Source: an uncultured Pelagibacteraceae bacterium (GTDB lineage: Bacteria; Pseudomonadota; Alphaproteobacteria; Pelagibacterales; Pelagibacteraceae). From it: DNA of 64,000 nucleotides. A model generated the notes under the pieces. The model was not told where the DNA came from. It did no database searches and worked only from the letters and a program-made list of their open reading frames with translations. A program made the translations under genes and the position numbers. This document shows positions 19,616-28,393 of the stretch, piece after piece. The stretch spans positions 18,134-82,133 of the forward strand of contig CACFYB010000003.1 in NCBI GenBank assembly GCA_902570425.1. Direction: 5' to 3'. The first letter of the stretch is position 1. Each line of letters opens with the position of its first letter.

Positions 19616-21003
19616 AATTTTTTTTTATATTTTAATATCATTTTTTTAATATTATCAAAAGATGTTCCTCCATAAGACCTTTTTGATTTTACAGAGTTTT
19701 CAAGATTGAATACATTTAAAACATCAGAAGTTAATTCAGGAAAAATTTTTTTTAAATCACTGATATTTAAATCCTCTAATTTTATCTTTTTTCTTTCGGC
19801 AAAATTTACTATTAATGATGTTTTTTCATAAGCCTCTCTAAATGATATTGAATGATTTTTAACTAAATAATCTGCTAAATCTGTAGCTGTTATAAAGCCT
19901 GTATCTGCAAGTTCTAACATTCTTTTTTTATTTGGACTTAAGTTATTTAAAATTTCGTCTAATAATTTGAGACAATTAATTAAATTATCGTTAGAACTAA
20001 AAACATTTTCTTTATCATCTTGTAAATCTTTAAAATAAGATAAAGGCAGTCCTTTCAACAAAGAAAGCATAGAAAATAAATTTCCATAAAATGTTCCAGT
20101 TTTACCTCTTAAAAATTCTAAAATGTCTGGATTCTTTTTTTGAGGCATTATTGAAGATCCAGTTACAACCTTATCTGATAATTTAATCAAATCAAAAGCA
20201 TCTGAATTCCATATAATTAATTCTTCAGCAATTCTAGATATATGCATTGAGCAAACTGAGCAACTATAAAGATAGTCTAAAACAAAATCTCTATCTGAAA
20301 CAGTGTCTATTGAATTATTAGTAGGTTTTTTAAAACCTAATTTTTTAGCTGTATATTCTCTGTCTATATTAAAGGATGTTCCTGCCAAAGCAAGTACACC
20401 GAGAGGACTTTCATTTAAACTTTCAATGTTATCATTAAATCTTTTTTTATCTCTAGTAAACATTTCGACATAAGCCATAAGATAATGTGCAAAAGATATA
20501 GGCTGTGCATTTTTTAGATGTGTAAATCCTGGCATTATAGTTTTGATATTTTTCTCGGCAATCCTTAAAGTAGTTTTAATTATTTTATTAAGATGATTTA
20601 AAATTTCTTTATTCGATGATCTCATCCAAATTTTTAAATCTGTAATAACTTGATCATTTCTAGATCTAGCAGTATGAATATAACCAGCTTCCTCACCAAT
20701 TATTTCAAATAGTCTCTTTTCAATATTCATGTGAATATCTTCGTATTTTAAATTATACTCAAATTTGTTTTTAGATATTTCTTTTTCAATTTTACCAAGT
20801 CCATAAATAATTTTATTTTTTATTTTAAAAGAAATGATTTTTTGTTTAAAAAGCATTTCTACGTGAGCAATAGACCCCATTATATCTTGTTTAAATAGTC
20901 TTTTGTCAATATCTAAGGAACCCCCAACTTTTTGAAAAAAACTAGATGTATTTTTTTTTATACGATTTTTCCAAATTGCCTTATTGTTTTTATTTTTTGC
21001 CAT
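19612..21003 (-). CDS. argH: Argininosuccinate lyase
   Basis: HTARSRNDQVITDLK, GFTHLKNAQPISFAHYLMAY, TGSSIMPQKKNPDILE. Confidence 0.97.
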   Translation of the reverse strand: MAKNKNNKAIWKNRIKKNTSSFFQKVGGSLDIDKRLFKQDIMGSIAHVEMLFKQKIISFKIKNKIIYGLGKIEKEISKNKFEYNLKYEDIHMNIEKRLFEIIGEEAGYIHTARSRNDQVITDLKIWMRSSNKEILNHLNKIIKTTLRIAEKNIKTIMPGFTHLKNAQPISFAHYLMAYVEMFTRDKKRFNDNIESLNESPLGVLALAGTSFNIDREYTAKKLGFKKPTNNSIDTVSDRDFVLDYLYSCSVCSMHISRIAEELIIWNSDAFDLIKLSDKVVTGSSIMPQKKNPDILEFLRGKTGTFYGNLFSMLSLLKGLPLSYFKDLQDDKENVFSSNDNLINCLKLLDEILNNLSPNKKRMLELADTGFITATDLADYLVKNHSISFREAYEKTSLIVNFAERKKIKLEDLNISDLKKIFPELTSDVLNVFNLENSVKSKRSYGGTSFDNIKKMILKYKKKL

Positions 21004-21026
21004 GATAATTATTTATACCTTTTAGC

Positions 21027-21536
21027 ATGAGATTTTTAATAATAATTATTTTTTTAATATCTAATTCATATGCAGAAGAATCTATTGATATAAAAAATCT
21101 TATTATCAATAAAGAGTTAAAAAACCACTCTGCTTTAACGTTTCTAGACGCTAAAAACAATCAATTAAATATAGGCGATTATAAAGGAAATTTGATTTTA
21201 TTGAATTTTTGGGCCACTTGGTGTGCTCCTTGTAAAGAAGAAATGCCCTCTTTAGATTTATTAAAAACGAATGAATCTTTAAATAATTTAAAAATATTTC
21301 CTATTAATGTTGGCCAGGATAACATTAAAAAATCATTAAAATTTTTTGAGGATTTAAATATTAAAAATTTGGATATTTATTTTGATACACCTGTAACTTT
21401 AGCAAAAAAATTTCAATTAAGGGGGATTCCAACTTCAATTTTGATTAATAAAGATGGTTTAGAGTTTGCTAGAATTATTGGATCAATAGATTTTCAGGAT
21501 AAAAAGTTTATAGACTGGCTAAGTAATTTTAATTAA
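21027..21536 (+). CDS. TlpA-family thioredoxin-like protein (exported)
   Basis: Signal peptide; LLNFWATWCAPCKEEMPSLD (WCAPC) and GIPTSILINKDG. Confidence 0.88.
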   Translation: MRFLIIIIFLISNSYAEESIDIKNLIINKELKNHSALTFLDAKNNQLNIGDYKGNLILLNFWATWCAPCKEEMPSLDLLKTNESLNNLKIFPINVGQDNIKKSLKFFEDLNIKNLDIYFDTPVTLAKKFQLRGIPTSILINKDGLEFARIIGSIDFQDKKFIDWLSNFN

Positions 21537-21736
21537 TTCTTAAAAAAATAAGCAAAACTTACCAACAATATAATTGCTACAAATTGTAGTAAAACTCTCA
21601 ATTGCATCAACTTGTTTGAATACTTTTTGCTAGATTCGCCACCTTTAAATAAAGTCCCTATTCCCAGAATTAAAACAATAGCAACTCCAATTAGTAGAGC
21701 TATAGATAAAAATTTGACTAATATTCCAGAAATCAT
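21533..21736 (-). CDS. HIG1-domain (twin-TM) small membrane protein
   Basis: MISGILVKFLSIALLIGVAIVLILGIGTLFKGGESSKKYSNKLMQLRVLLQFVAIILLVSFAYFF; start at 21736 preferred because the longer frame overlaps the divergent esterase gene. Confidence 0.75.
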   Translation of the reverse strand: MISGILVKFLSIALLIGVAIVLILGIGTLFKGGESSKKYSNKLMQLRVLLQFVAIILLVSFAYFFKN

Positions 21737-21785
21737 AAATGTATTGTAGGGTGTTTTCAAAATAAAAAAACCTAAATTATTAAGT

Positions 21786-22445
21786 ATGACATTTTGTCTA
21801 GATACAACCATTATTAAGCCAGAGAATAATGCAGATATTAAAAATGCGATTGTCTTACTTCACGGATATGGAGGAGATGGCAAAGATATAAGCATGTTGT
21901 CTTTAAATTGGAAAAGACATTTACCCAACACAATTTTTATTTGTCCAAATGGCCATGAACCTTGCCCAATAAATCCAAATGGTTTCCAGTGGTTTGATTT
22001 GACTAAAGATGATCCAGAATATATTTTGGAAGAGTCAATTAAGGCAGAAAAAGTTTTATATAAATTTATTGATGAAATTAAAAAAAGATACAAATTAGAT
22101 AATGAAAAAATTATTCTTTCAGGATTTAGTCAAGGTTGCATGATGTCCATAAATTTAGGTTTGACATCAAGTGAAAAATATAATTGTATCATTGGTTTTT
22201 CGGGTAAAATAATAAATCAAAAAGATTTAAAGTTAAGAAAAAAAGTTTCAACAGATATTTTATTAATTCATGGTGATGCAGATCAAGTTGTTTCACCCAA
22301 TTTTTTGTTAGAAGCAAAAGATTTTTTTCTAAGAAATGATATTGAAATTGAAACTCATTTAATAAAAAATTGTGATCACCATATACCTATTGCCGCATCT
22401 AGTATAGCATTAAATTACATTTTAAAAAAAATTAATGATTGCTAA
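21786..22445 (+). CDS. Phospholipase/carboxylesterase family alpha/beta hydrolase
   Basis: AIVLLHGYGGDGKD, ILSGFSQGCMMSINLG, LLIHGDADQVVSP, CDHHIP. Confidence 0.88.
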   Translation: MTFCLDTTIIKPENNADIKNAIVLLHGYGGDGKDISMLSLNWKRHLPNTIFICPNGHEPCPINPNGFQWFDLTKDDPEYILEESIKAEKVLYKFIDEIKKRYKLDNEKIILSGFSQGCMMSINLGLTSSEKYNCIIGFSGKIINQKDLKLRKKVSTDILLIHGDADQVVSPNFLLEAKDFFLRNDIEIETHLIKNCDHHIPIAASSIALNYILKKINDC

Positions 22446-22483
22446 ATCTTGAAATAATTTTTTTTTTAAGTTAGAATTTCAAT

Positions 22484-23053
22484 ATGAATAGCTTTGTCGA
22501 ACATGATGTATCTTTAGAAAAATGTCCAGCTTTGGTGTTAAATGCAGATTATAGACCCTTAAGTTATTATCCTTTATCATTGTGGTCATGGCAAGATACA
22601 GTTAAATCAGTATTTTTGGATCGAGTAATTATAGTTAGTAATTATGATAGAGTTGTTAGAAGCCCCTCTTTTAATATGAAATTACCAAGTGTTATAGCTT
22701 TGAAAGATTATATTGTTCCACAATCTAAACCAAGTTTTACGAGATTTAATGTTTTTCTTAGAGATAAATTTTCATGTCAATATTGTGGGAGCAATGATGA
22801 ATTAACATTTGATCATTTATTACCAAGATCAAAGGGTGGAGAAACTAATTGGAACAATGTTGTTACTGCCTGTTCAGCTTGTAATGTAAAAAAAGGCGGC
22901 AAACTATTGAAGTCATCTGGGATGAAACTTTTTCAGTATCCTTATCAACCTTCAACAGAGGATCTTCATCGTAACGGTAAAAATTTTCCTCCGAATTATT
23001 TACATAAAAGTTGGATGGATTATCTATACTGGGATGTAGAGTTACAGCCGTAA
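22484..23053 (+). CDS. HNH endonuclease
   Basis: FSCQYCGSNDELTFDHLLPRSKGGETNWNNVVTACSACNVKKGG. Confidence 0.9.
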   Translation: MNSFVEHDVSLEKCPALVLNADYRPLSYYPLSLWSWQDTVKSVFLDRVIIVSNYDRVVRSPSFNMKLPSVIALKDYIVPQSKPSFTRFNVFLRDKFSCQYCGSNDELTFDHLLPRSKGGETNWNNVVTACSACNVKKGGKLLKSSGMKLFQYPYQPSTEDLHRNGKNFPPNYLHKSWMDYLYWDVELQP

Positions 23054-23055
23054 GG

Positions 23056-23586
23056 TTAAATTTTTTCAGATATACTGATAGCTATTTTAGAACCAGTTTT
23101 TATTATTCTATCCATTATTGAATATAAGCCTTTTTTAGTTGCCCCTTTCTCATAAGCTATATCCTTATGATGTAATTCATCTTCTCTAAATTTAATAATT
23201 TTTCTTTTAAGTTCTTTTTCATTAGAGCCTAGTTGATTTATTTGATTTAGATAATGTTCGTCAATTACTTCTTCAACCGAAGCAGTGCAAAGCATTGCAG
23301 CTTTTTTTCCTAATATTGTTGACCCAAAACCTAGTCCTACACCTAGCAGATCCCATAATGGTAAAAATTTGGTTGGCTTTATTTTTCTTTTTTTTATTTC
23401 ATTCTCAAAGAAATCACAGTGTTCTTTTTCATGAATTCTCATTTCCTCTATAGTCTTTTTTAACCTTTCATCTTTTATAAATGTACTTAATGCTAATAAT
23501 TGACCTTCGTAAATTTTAACAGCACCTCTTTCACCTGCATGATCAACTCTAATAAATTCTTCAACTTTATTTTCTGTATTTTTCAT
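23056..23586 (-). CDS. coq7: Demethoxyubiquinone hydroxylase (Coq7 family)
   Basis: IRVDHAGERGAVKIYEGQL, HEKEHCDFFE, SVEEVIDEHY, REDELHHKDIA di-iron ligands. Confidence 0.94.
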   Translation of the reverse strand: MKNTENKVEEFIRVDHAGERGAVKIYEGQLLALSTFIKDERLKKTIEEMRIHEKEHCDFFENEIKKRKIKPTKFLPLWDLLGVGLGFGSTILGKKAAMLCTASVEEVIDEHYLNQINQLGSNEKELKRKIIKFREDELHHKDIAYEKGATKKGLYSIMDRIIKTGSKIAISISEKI

Positions 23587-24055
23587 AATTTTTTAAAATT
23601 TTAATCAAAGTTATAAATATTACTAAACTTATTATCATATTAATGGTTGTTAGAGAAAATCCAAAAATTCTAAATGTCACATCCTTACAACTTATGACCT
23701 TAATTTGTAATTGTTTCAATAATTCTTCTTTAGAATCAAATTCTGTTATATTATTAATCACACAAACACCTGACTCTTCAAATAGATTTTGTTCAATCCC
23801 AAAATGATAAAATGAGATTAAAAATGAAAATACAAAAACCATAATCAAGAGTAGAATAATAAATTTTTCATCTTTTTTAAAAAAGTTATTTGAAATAACC
23901 AAAATTATAGCAAGTCCATAAGGGATCCTTTCAATCAAGCATAAATTACAAGGCTGATGTCCAAGAACATTTTCAATAAAATATGCAGTAATTAATGAAA
24001 TAAAACTTATTATAAGAATTATTTTTAAAATGGTATTTTTTTTAAAATTATTCAT
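23567..24055 (-). CDS. dsbB: Disulfide bond formation protein DsbB
   Basis: Four-TM protein with GHQPCNLCLIERIPYG (CXXC) and a second cysteine pair. Confidence 0.88.
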   Translation of the reverse strand: MNNFKKNTILKIILIISFISLITAYFIENVLGHQPCNLCLIERIPYGLAIILVISNNFFKKDEKFIILLLIMVFVFSFLISFYHFGIEQNLFEESGVCVINNITEFDSKEELLKQLQIKVISCKDVTFRIFGFSLTTINMIISLVIFITLIKILKNYEKYRK

Positions 24056-24653
24056 AAAATTTGGATATCAAATAGATTATAATTCCAATTATAACAATTA
24101 ATATTCCAATTATTGTAAACCATTTAGATCCGTGTTCATTCATAAATTTGGTAAATAGATCCCCAAATTTATAGGTCAAATAAGATACTATAAAAAAACG
24201 TAAACCTCTCGAGATTAGACTAATGAATATAAATACCAAAATATTAAAACCAATTAAACCGCTTGCAATAGTAAAAACTTTATAAGGAAGAGGAGTAAAG
24301 CCAGCTAAAAACAGAATCCCAAGCCATGCATAAAAACTTTCACTATTAATTAGATTACTTTTAATATTGGATAATTTTTCTTCGTATCCATAAAAAGTCA
24401 TTATTTGCATTCCAATATCAAAAAAAACTGCCCCTATGAAGTATCCTAAGATTCCACCTAAAACAGAAAATATTGTGGTAATTAGAAAAATTTTGAAAAA
24501 GTCATATTTTTTTGCAATAACCATGGGTATTATCATCACATCTGGTGGAATAGGAAAAAAAGAACTTTCAATAAATGATATAAAAGCAAGATAATATTTG
24601 GAACTTTTATGAGCTGCTAAATCTAAACATTTTTTGTAAAGAGAAGTAAACAT
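24048..24653 (-). CDS. DedA/YqaA-family membrane protein (SNARE-associated/VTT domain)
   Basis: SFFPIPPDVMIIPMVIAK, GGILGYFIGAVFFD, LAGFTPLPYKVFTIASGL. Confidence 0.82.
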   Translation of the reverse strand: MFTSLYKKCLDLAAHKSSKYYLAFISFIESSFFPIPPDVMIIPMVIAKKYDFFKIFLITTIFSVLGGILGYFIGAVFFDIGMQIMTFYGYEEKLSNIKSNLINSESFYAWLGILFLAGFTPLPYKVFTIASGLIGFNILVFIFISLISRGLRFFIVSYLTYKFGDLFTKFMNEHGSKWFTIIGILIVIIGIIIYLISKFYE

Positions 24654-24712
24654 TTTTTGGTTTTAATATAATTTTAGTTCTTATACTATTTAATAAATTA
24701 TTAAACAACCAA

Positions 24713-24797
24713 GGGCGAATGGCGGAACTGGTAGACGCGCACGACTCAAAATCGTGTTTCGCAAGAAGTGAGAGTTCGATTCTCTCTTCGCCCACCA
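24713..24797 (+). tRNA. tRNA-Leu (CAA)
   Basis: GGGCGAA...TTCGCCC acceptor stem, CACGA-CTCAAAA-TCGTG anticodon arm, variable arm, AGTTCGATTCT T-arm, encoded CCA. Confidence 0.95.
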
Positions 24798-24801
24798 GAT
24801 T

Positions 24802-26502
24802 ATGGAATTGAATAATATAAATAGTTTAGTGGAGCTTTTTTTTAAAAAGCACGAAGAAAAAAAAACTCAGATTAATCAACCATTTTTATACTCTTTAAAA
24901 GATCAGGATAAGAATTTTTTAACCTGGGATAAAGTGGAGCAAAATATTCAAATTTTATCTGAATACTTAAATAAAATTTTATTTCCAGGTGATAGATGTG
25001 TTTTATTATCAGAAAATCGACCAGAGTGGTTAATTGCGGATATAGCGATTATGAACTCTGGAGGTGTAACTGTTCCATTATTTACCACATATTCTGAAAG
25101 AGATTATGAGTATATTATAAAAGATTGTAAACCAAAAATATGTATTGTTTCAAATAATGTTCAATATAAAAAAATTGAAAAGTTTATCTCTAAAGAGACT
25201 AAAATTTTATCAATAGAAAATTTTAACGAAAGAATTGAAAGTATTCAAATCATTTTAGAGAAAAAAATTGATAAAAATAATAAGTATATTTCTAAAGGCT
25301 ATAATAGCGGAATTAAAAGAAAAGATCTTGCTTGTATAATTTATACTTCAGGAACAACAGGAAGTCCTAAAGGAGTGATGCTAAGTCATGGAGGCATCTT
25401 ATCTAATTGCGAGGGTGCACAAGATATTTTAAAATTGTTAATTAAAAATGATATTCCAGTTTTTTTAACTTGGCTTCCCCTATCACATTCATATGAACAT
25501 ACAATACAATATGTGCAAATTTCACTTGGTGCAAAAGTCTATTATGCAGAAAGTTTAGAAAAATTATTATCAAACATGGCCATTGCTAAGCCAACCATTA
25601 TGACAGCAGTGCCTAGATTTTATCAAAATTTGTATAGTAAAATTTCGATAAATTTTTTAAAACAAAAAGGCCTAAAAAAAAGATTAGTAGAAAATACAAT
25701 TTTACTTGGAACAAAAATCTTGAATAAAGAAAGACTTAATTTCAAGGAAAGGATAATTAATTTCTTATGTGAAAAGCTTGTGAGAAAAAAAATCAAAAAC
25801 CAGTTTGGTGGAAAATTGAAGGCTTTTGTTTCTGGAGGGGGTGCTTTAGATAAGAAAATTGGTGAGTTTTTAAATTCCGTAGGTTTGCCAACTTTACAAG
25901 GTTATGGATTAACCGAAACTTCACCAGTAGTGAGTTGCAATGTTCCAGGAAAAGTCAAAATTGAAACTGTGGGTCCTCCTTTTAGAACAAACCAGGTTAA
26001 GATAGCTAATGATGGTGAAATTTTAGTAAAGGGAGAAAATGTTATGCTAGGTTATTGGAACAAGAAAAAGGAGACAGAAGATATTATTAAAGATGGCTGG
26101 TTACATACAGGAGATATTGGAGAGATTACCAAAGAAGGGAATTTAAAAATAACTGATAGAAAAAAAGAAATTATAGTTAGTCTAGGCGGTGATAATATTT
26201 CCCCATCCAAAATTGAAAATTTATTATGTCTTAATGAAAAAATTAAGCAAAGTTTTGTTTATGGAGATAAAAAAACTTATTTAGTCGCATTGATTGTGAG
26301 TGAAACAGATATGAACTTTAAAGAAATTGAAATTTATTTAGAAAATTTAAATAAAAGTTTGTCTTCGGTTGAAAAAGTTAAAAAATTTAAATTAATAAAT
26401 GAGGAGTTTACAATTGAAAATGGAATGTTAACACCAACTTTAAAACTAAAAAGAAAAAAAATTTTAAATAAATATAAAGAAGATTTAGAAAAACTTTATT
26501 AA
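24802..26502 (+). CDS. Long-chain acyl-CoA synthetase (AMP-binding)
   Basis: IIYTSGTTGSPKGVMLSH, TLQGYGLTETSPVVSCN, DGWLHTGDIGEI, ITDRKKEIIV. Confidence 0.93.
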   Translation: MELNNINSLVELFFKKHEEKKTQINQPFLYSLKDQDKNFLTWDKVEQNIQILSEYLNKILFPGDRCVLLSENRPEWLIADIAIMNSGGVTVPLFTTYSERDYEYIIKDCKPKICIVSNNVQYKKIEKFISKETKILSIENFNERIESIQIILEKKIDKNNKYISKGYNSGIKRKDLACIIYTSGTTGSPKGVMLSHGGILSNCEGAQDILKLLIKNDIPVFLTWLPLSHSYEHTIQYVQISLGAKVYYAESLEKLLSNMAIAKPTIMTAVPRFYQNLYSKISINFLKQKGLKKRLVENTILLGTKILNKERLNFKERIINFLCEKLVRKKIKNQFGGKLKAFVSGGGALDKKIGEFLNSVGLPTLQGYGLTETSPVVSCNVPGKVKIETVGPPFRTNQVKIANDGEILVKGENVMLGYWNKKKETEDIIKDGWLHTGDIGEITKEGNLKITDRKKEIIVSLGGDNISPSKIENLLCLNEKIKQSFVYGDKKTYLVALIVSETDMNFKEIEIYLENLNKSLSSVEKVKKFKLINEEFTIENGMLTPTLKLKRKKILNKYKEDLEKLY

Positions 26503-26620
26503 AATAAATTAATTATTTGATTATAAAGCGCATAAACATTAACTTTTTTACACTTTAAAATTATTAAAATTTTATTTCATTTACAATTTAATTTAAAAAA
26601 TTTTAACTTTAATTAAAGAA

Positions 26621-26649
26621 TTGACATAACGGTTATAAAAAAATAAAAA
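26621..26649 (+). promoter_or_regulatory. Predicted promoter of the small basic-protein gene, with palindrome in the spacer
   Basis: TTGACA (26621-26626), 17-nt spacer, TAAAAA (26644-26649); ATAAC-G-GTTAT palindrome at 26626-26636. Confidence 0.45.
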
Positions 26650-26660
26650 TAACGTAATAG

Positions 26661-26677
26661 CGAATCATTTTGATTCG
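26661..26677 (+). promoter_or_regulatory. 5'UTR hairpin upstream of the small basic ORF
   Basis: CGAATCA-TTT-TGATTCG perfect 7-bp stem, 24 nt upstream of the start codon. Confidence 0.5.
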
Positions 26678-26700
26678 TATAACAAAAAAGGGAGCTAAAG

Positions 26701-26775
26701 ATGCCTAAGAGAAGAAAAAAAGCAAAGAAAGCTAAGAAAGCTAAGAAAAAAGCAAAAAAAAGAAGAAGAAGATAA
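26701..26775 (+). CDS. Highly basic 24-aa Lys/Arg/Ala-rich peptide (histone H1-tail-like), not in the supplied ORF track
   Basis: MPKRRKKAKKAKKAKKKAKKRRRR*; 18/24 residues Lys or Arg; GGGAG RBS upstream, promoter-like elements and a strong terminator downstream. Confidence 0.75.
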   Translation: MPKRRKKAKKAKKAKKKAKKRRRR

Positions 26776-26796
26776 AAACTTAGTATTCTTTATTAA

Positions 26797-26837
26797 AAAC
26801 GCTTCTCATAACGCTATGTGTGAGAGGCGTTTTTTTT
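26797..26837. terminator. Strong rho-independent terminator, probably bidirectional
   Basis: AAACGCTTCTCA-N12-TGAGAGGCGTTTTTTTT; 10-bp stem with one G-U plus T-run; A-tract on the left gives a T-run on the minus strand. Confidence 0.88.
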
Positions 26838-27699
26838 ATTCTTCTACATTTTCGTCTGGCTCTGAAATTGTTTCTTCCTCTTCCACAGCACTTGATGGCT
26901 TATTTGATTGGACTTGGGTTTTTTGTTGCGTATCTAAATTTCTTTTTAAAGCTTTATCTAATTTTTTTTGAGTATCTTCTGCAGAAGAATTAAGAATTAT
27001 TATAAATTCAGATAGAATTCTTTCGTAAGCTTTCTCAAATAATTGTCTTTCACTATAAGATTGATCTACCATTAGATCATCCCCTTTATTTAAATCTCTT
27101 ACAACTTCGGCTAATTCATAAATTTTTCCTGATGAAATTTTAGCCTCATATTCTTGAGCTCTTCTACTCCACATTGATCTTTTAATTTTTGGTTTGCTTT
27201 TTAATATAGAAATACATTTATTAACTTGGTTAATTGTTGCTAAAGGTCTTAAATGTGATTGTTTATTTACGGGGACCATTCCGTTAGCTTTATCTTTTTC
27301 AAATTTTATTATGTAAGTTTCTACATCTATACCACCAATATTAATTTTTTTGAATTCAGTAATTTGACCAACGCCATGTTTCGGATAAACAACATAATCT
27401 TTTATTTTATATTCTCGTTTTTCTGTTTCTTGTTTTTTTACTTTTTTAATTTCTGGTTTTAATTCATTACTTTTGGAAATTCTTAAGCCTTCATTTTTGG
27501 CTTCACTCTTTTCATTTTGTTTTTTAGATTGAACTTTCTTTTTTATTTTTCTTAATTTTTTTATTTTAGGGATAACTTTTTTTTTTATTTTTTTGTTTAA
27601 GACCTTTTTAGTTTTTTTAACTTTAGGTTTGATGGTTTTTTTTTTATTTTTTTTGCTAAATGTTTTCTTTAAAATATTTTTCAAATTTATTTTGTTCAT
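26836..27699 (-). CDS. carD: CarD-family transcriptional regulator with long Lys-rich N-terminal extension
   Basis: [51 protein letters not shown] CarD/CdnL domain starting near residue 97; residues 1-96 very Lys-rich. Confidence 0.88.
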   Translation of the reverse strand: MNKINLKNILKKTFSKKNKKKTIKPKVKKTKKVLNKKIKKKVIPKIKKLRKIKKKVQSKKQNEKSEAKNEGLRISKSNELKPEIKKVKKQETEKREYKIKDYVVYPKHGVGQITEFKKINIGGIDVETYIIKFEKDKANGMVPVNKQSHLRPLATINQVNKCISILKSKPKIKRSMWSRRAQEYEAKISSGKIYELAEVVRDLNKGDDLMVDQSYSERQLFEKAYERILSEFIIILNSSAEDTQKKLDKALKRNLDTQQKTQVQSNKPSSAVEEEETISEPDENVEE

Positions 27700-27982
27700 C
27701 TTTAAACTTTTCGTGATCCGAAGGTGGATCTTTTTTTCCAGTAATATTTGGCCAAATTTCTGAATACTTTTTATTGATTTCTAGCCACTTTTCACTGCCA
27801 GGCTCTGTATCAGCTTTAATAGCATCAACAGGACATTCTGGTTCACAAACGCCACAATCTATACACTCATCAGGTTTAATTACAAGCATATTTTTTCCCT
27901 CGTAGAAACAATCTACAGGACAAACCTCAACACAATCGGTTAGTTTACATTTAATACACTTATCATTTACTAAATACGTCAT
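27656..27982 (-). CDS. fdxA: Ferredoxin FdxA (7Fe type)
   Basis: [55 protein letters not shown]. Confidence 0.95.
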   Translation of the reverse strand: MTYLVNDKCIKCKLTDCVEVCPVDCFYEGKNMLVIKPDECIDCGVCEPECPVDAIKADTEPGSEKWLEINKKYSEIWPNITGKKDPPSDHEKFKDEQNKFEKYFKENI

Positions 27983-28391
27983 TATATTTTTTCTTAATTT
28001 TTTCTTTAATATCGCCCATTACTTTACTGTCAATATATAGCAATCCCGTAAGTCGTCTCATTAAACTAGTTTCATATATATCTGCCTCATTATTGGAGTA
28101 GATAATTTCCCATAATGCCTCAATAATTTTAATTTTTTTGTCTTCATTCATATTTTTTACTTCTTTTGTGAAATCTAAAATTTGAATAGAATTTTCCTCA
28201 ATTTTTTTTGCATTTATAATTATTTCCTTTAAATCATCTTTATTTGTACCAATTTTTAATAATGCTTGTTTAATTATATTTTCCTCTTGTTGAGAATAAT
28301 TTTCATCAATTTTTGCGGCGTGTATTAATAATGCAGTAACTTTAGTTATATCCTCATTTTCATTATTTTTTTTATCTTTTTTAAAAAACAT
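27963..28391 (-). CDS. TerB-like (tellurite resistance TerB domain) protein
   Basis: [30 protein letters not shown]...[37 protein letters not shown]. Confidence 0.8.
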   Translation of the reverse strand: MFFKKDKKNNENEDITKVTALLIHAAKIDENYSQQEENIIKQALLKIGTNKDDLKEIIINAKKIEENSIQILDFTKEVKNMNEDKKIKIIEALWEIIYSNNEADIYETSLMRRLTGLLYIDSKVMGDIKEKIKKKYNDVFSK

Positions 28392-28393
28392 AG

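Noticed and set aside
22484-23053. HNH endonuclease as a sign of a mobile element or defence system
   Set aside because: Single housekeeping-style HNH gene flanked by core genes, with no integrase, repeats or partner methylase/toxin.
24607-24795. Minus-strand 62-aa ORF overlapping tRNA-Leu
   Set aside because: Contains the reverse complement of the tRNA gene (MGEERIELSLLAKHDFESC is a typical artefact of tRNA-Leu).
27259-27462. Plus-strand Phe-rich ORF inside carD
   Set aside because: Reverse strand of Lys-rich coding sequence yields Phe-rich junk.
27963-28391. TerB-like gene as a tellurite/phage-defence ter operon
   Set aside because: No other ter genes nearby; context is the helicase-fdxA-carD cluster.
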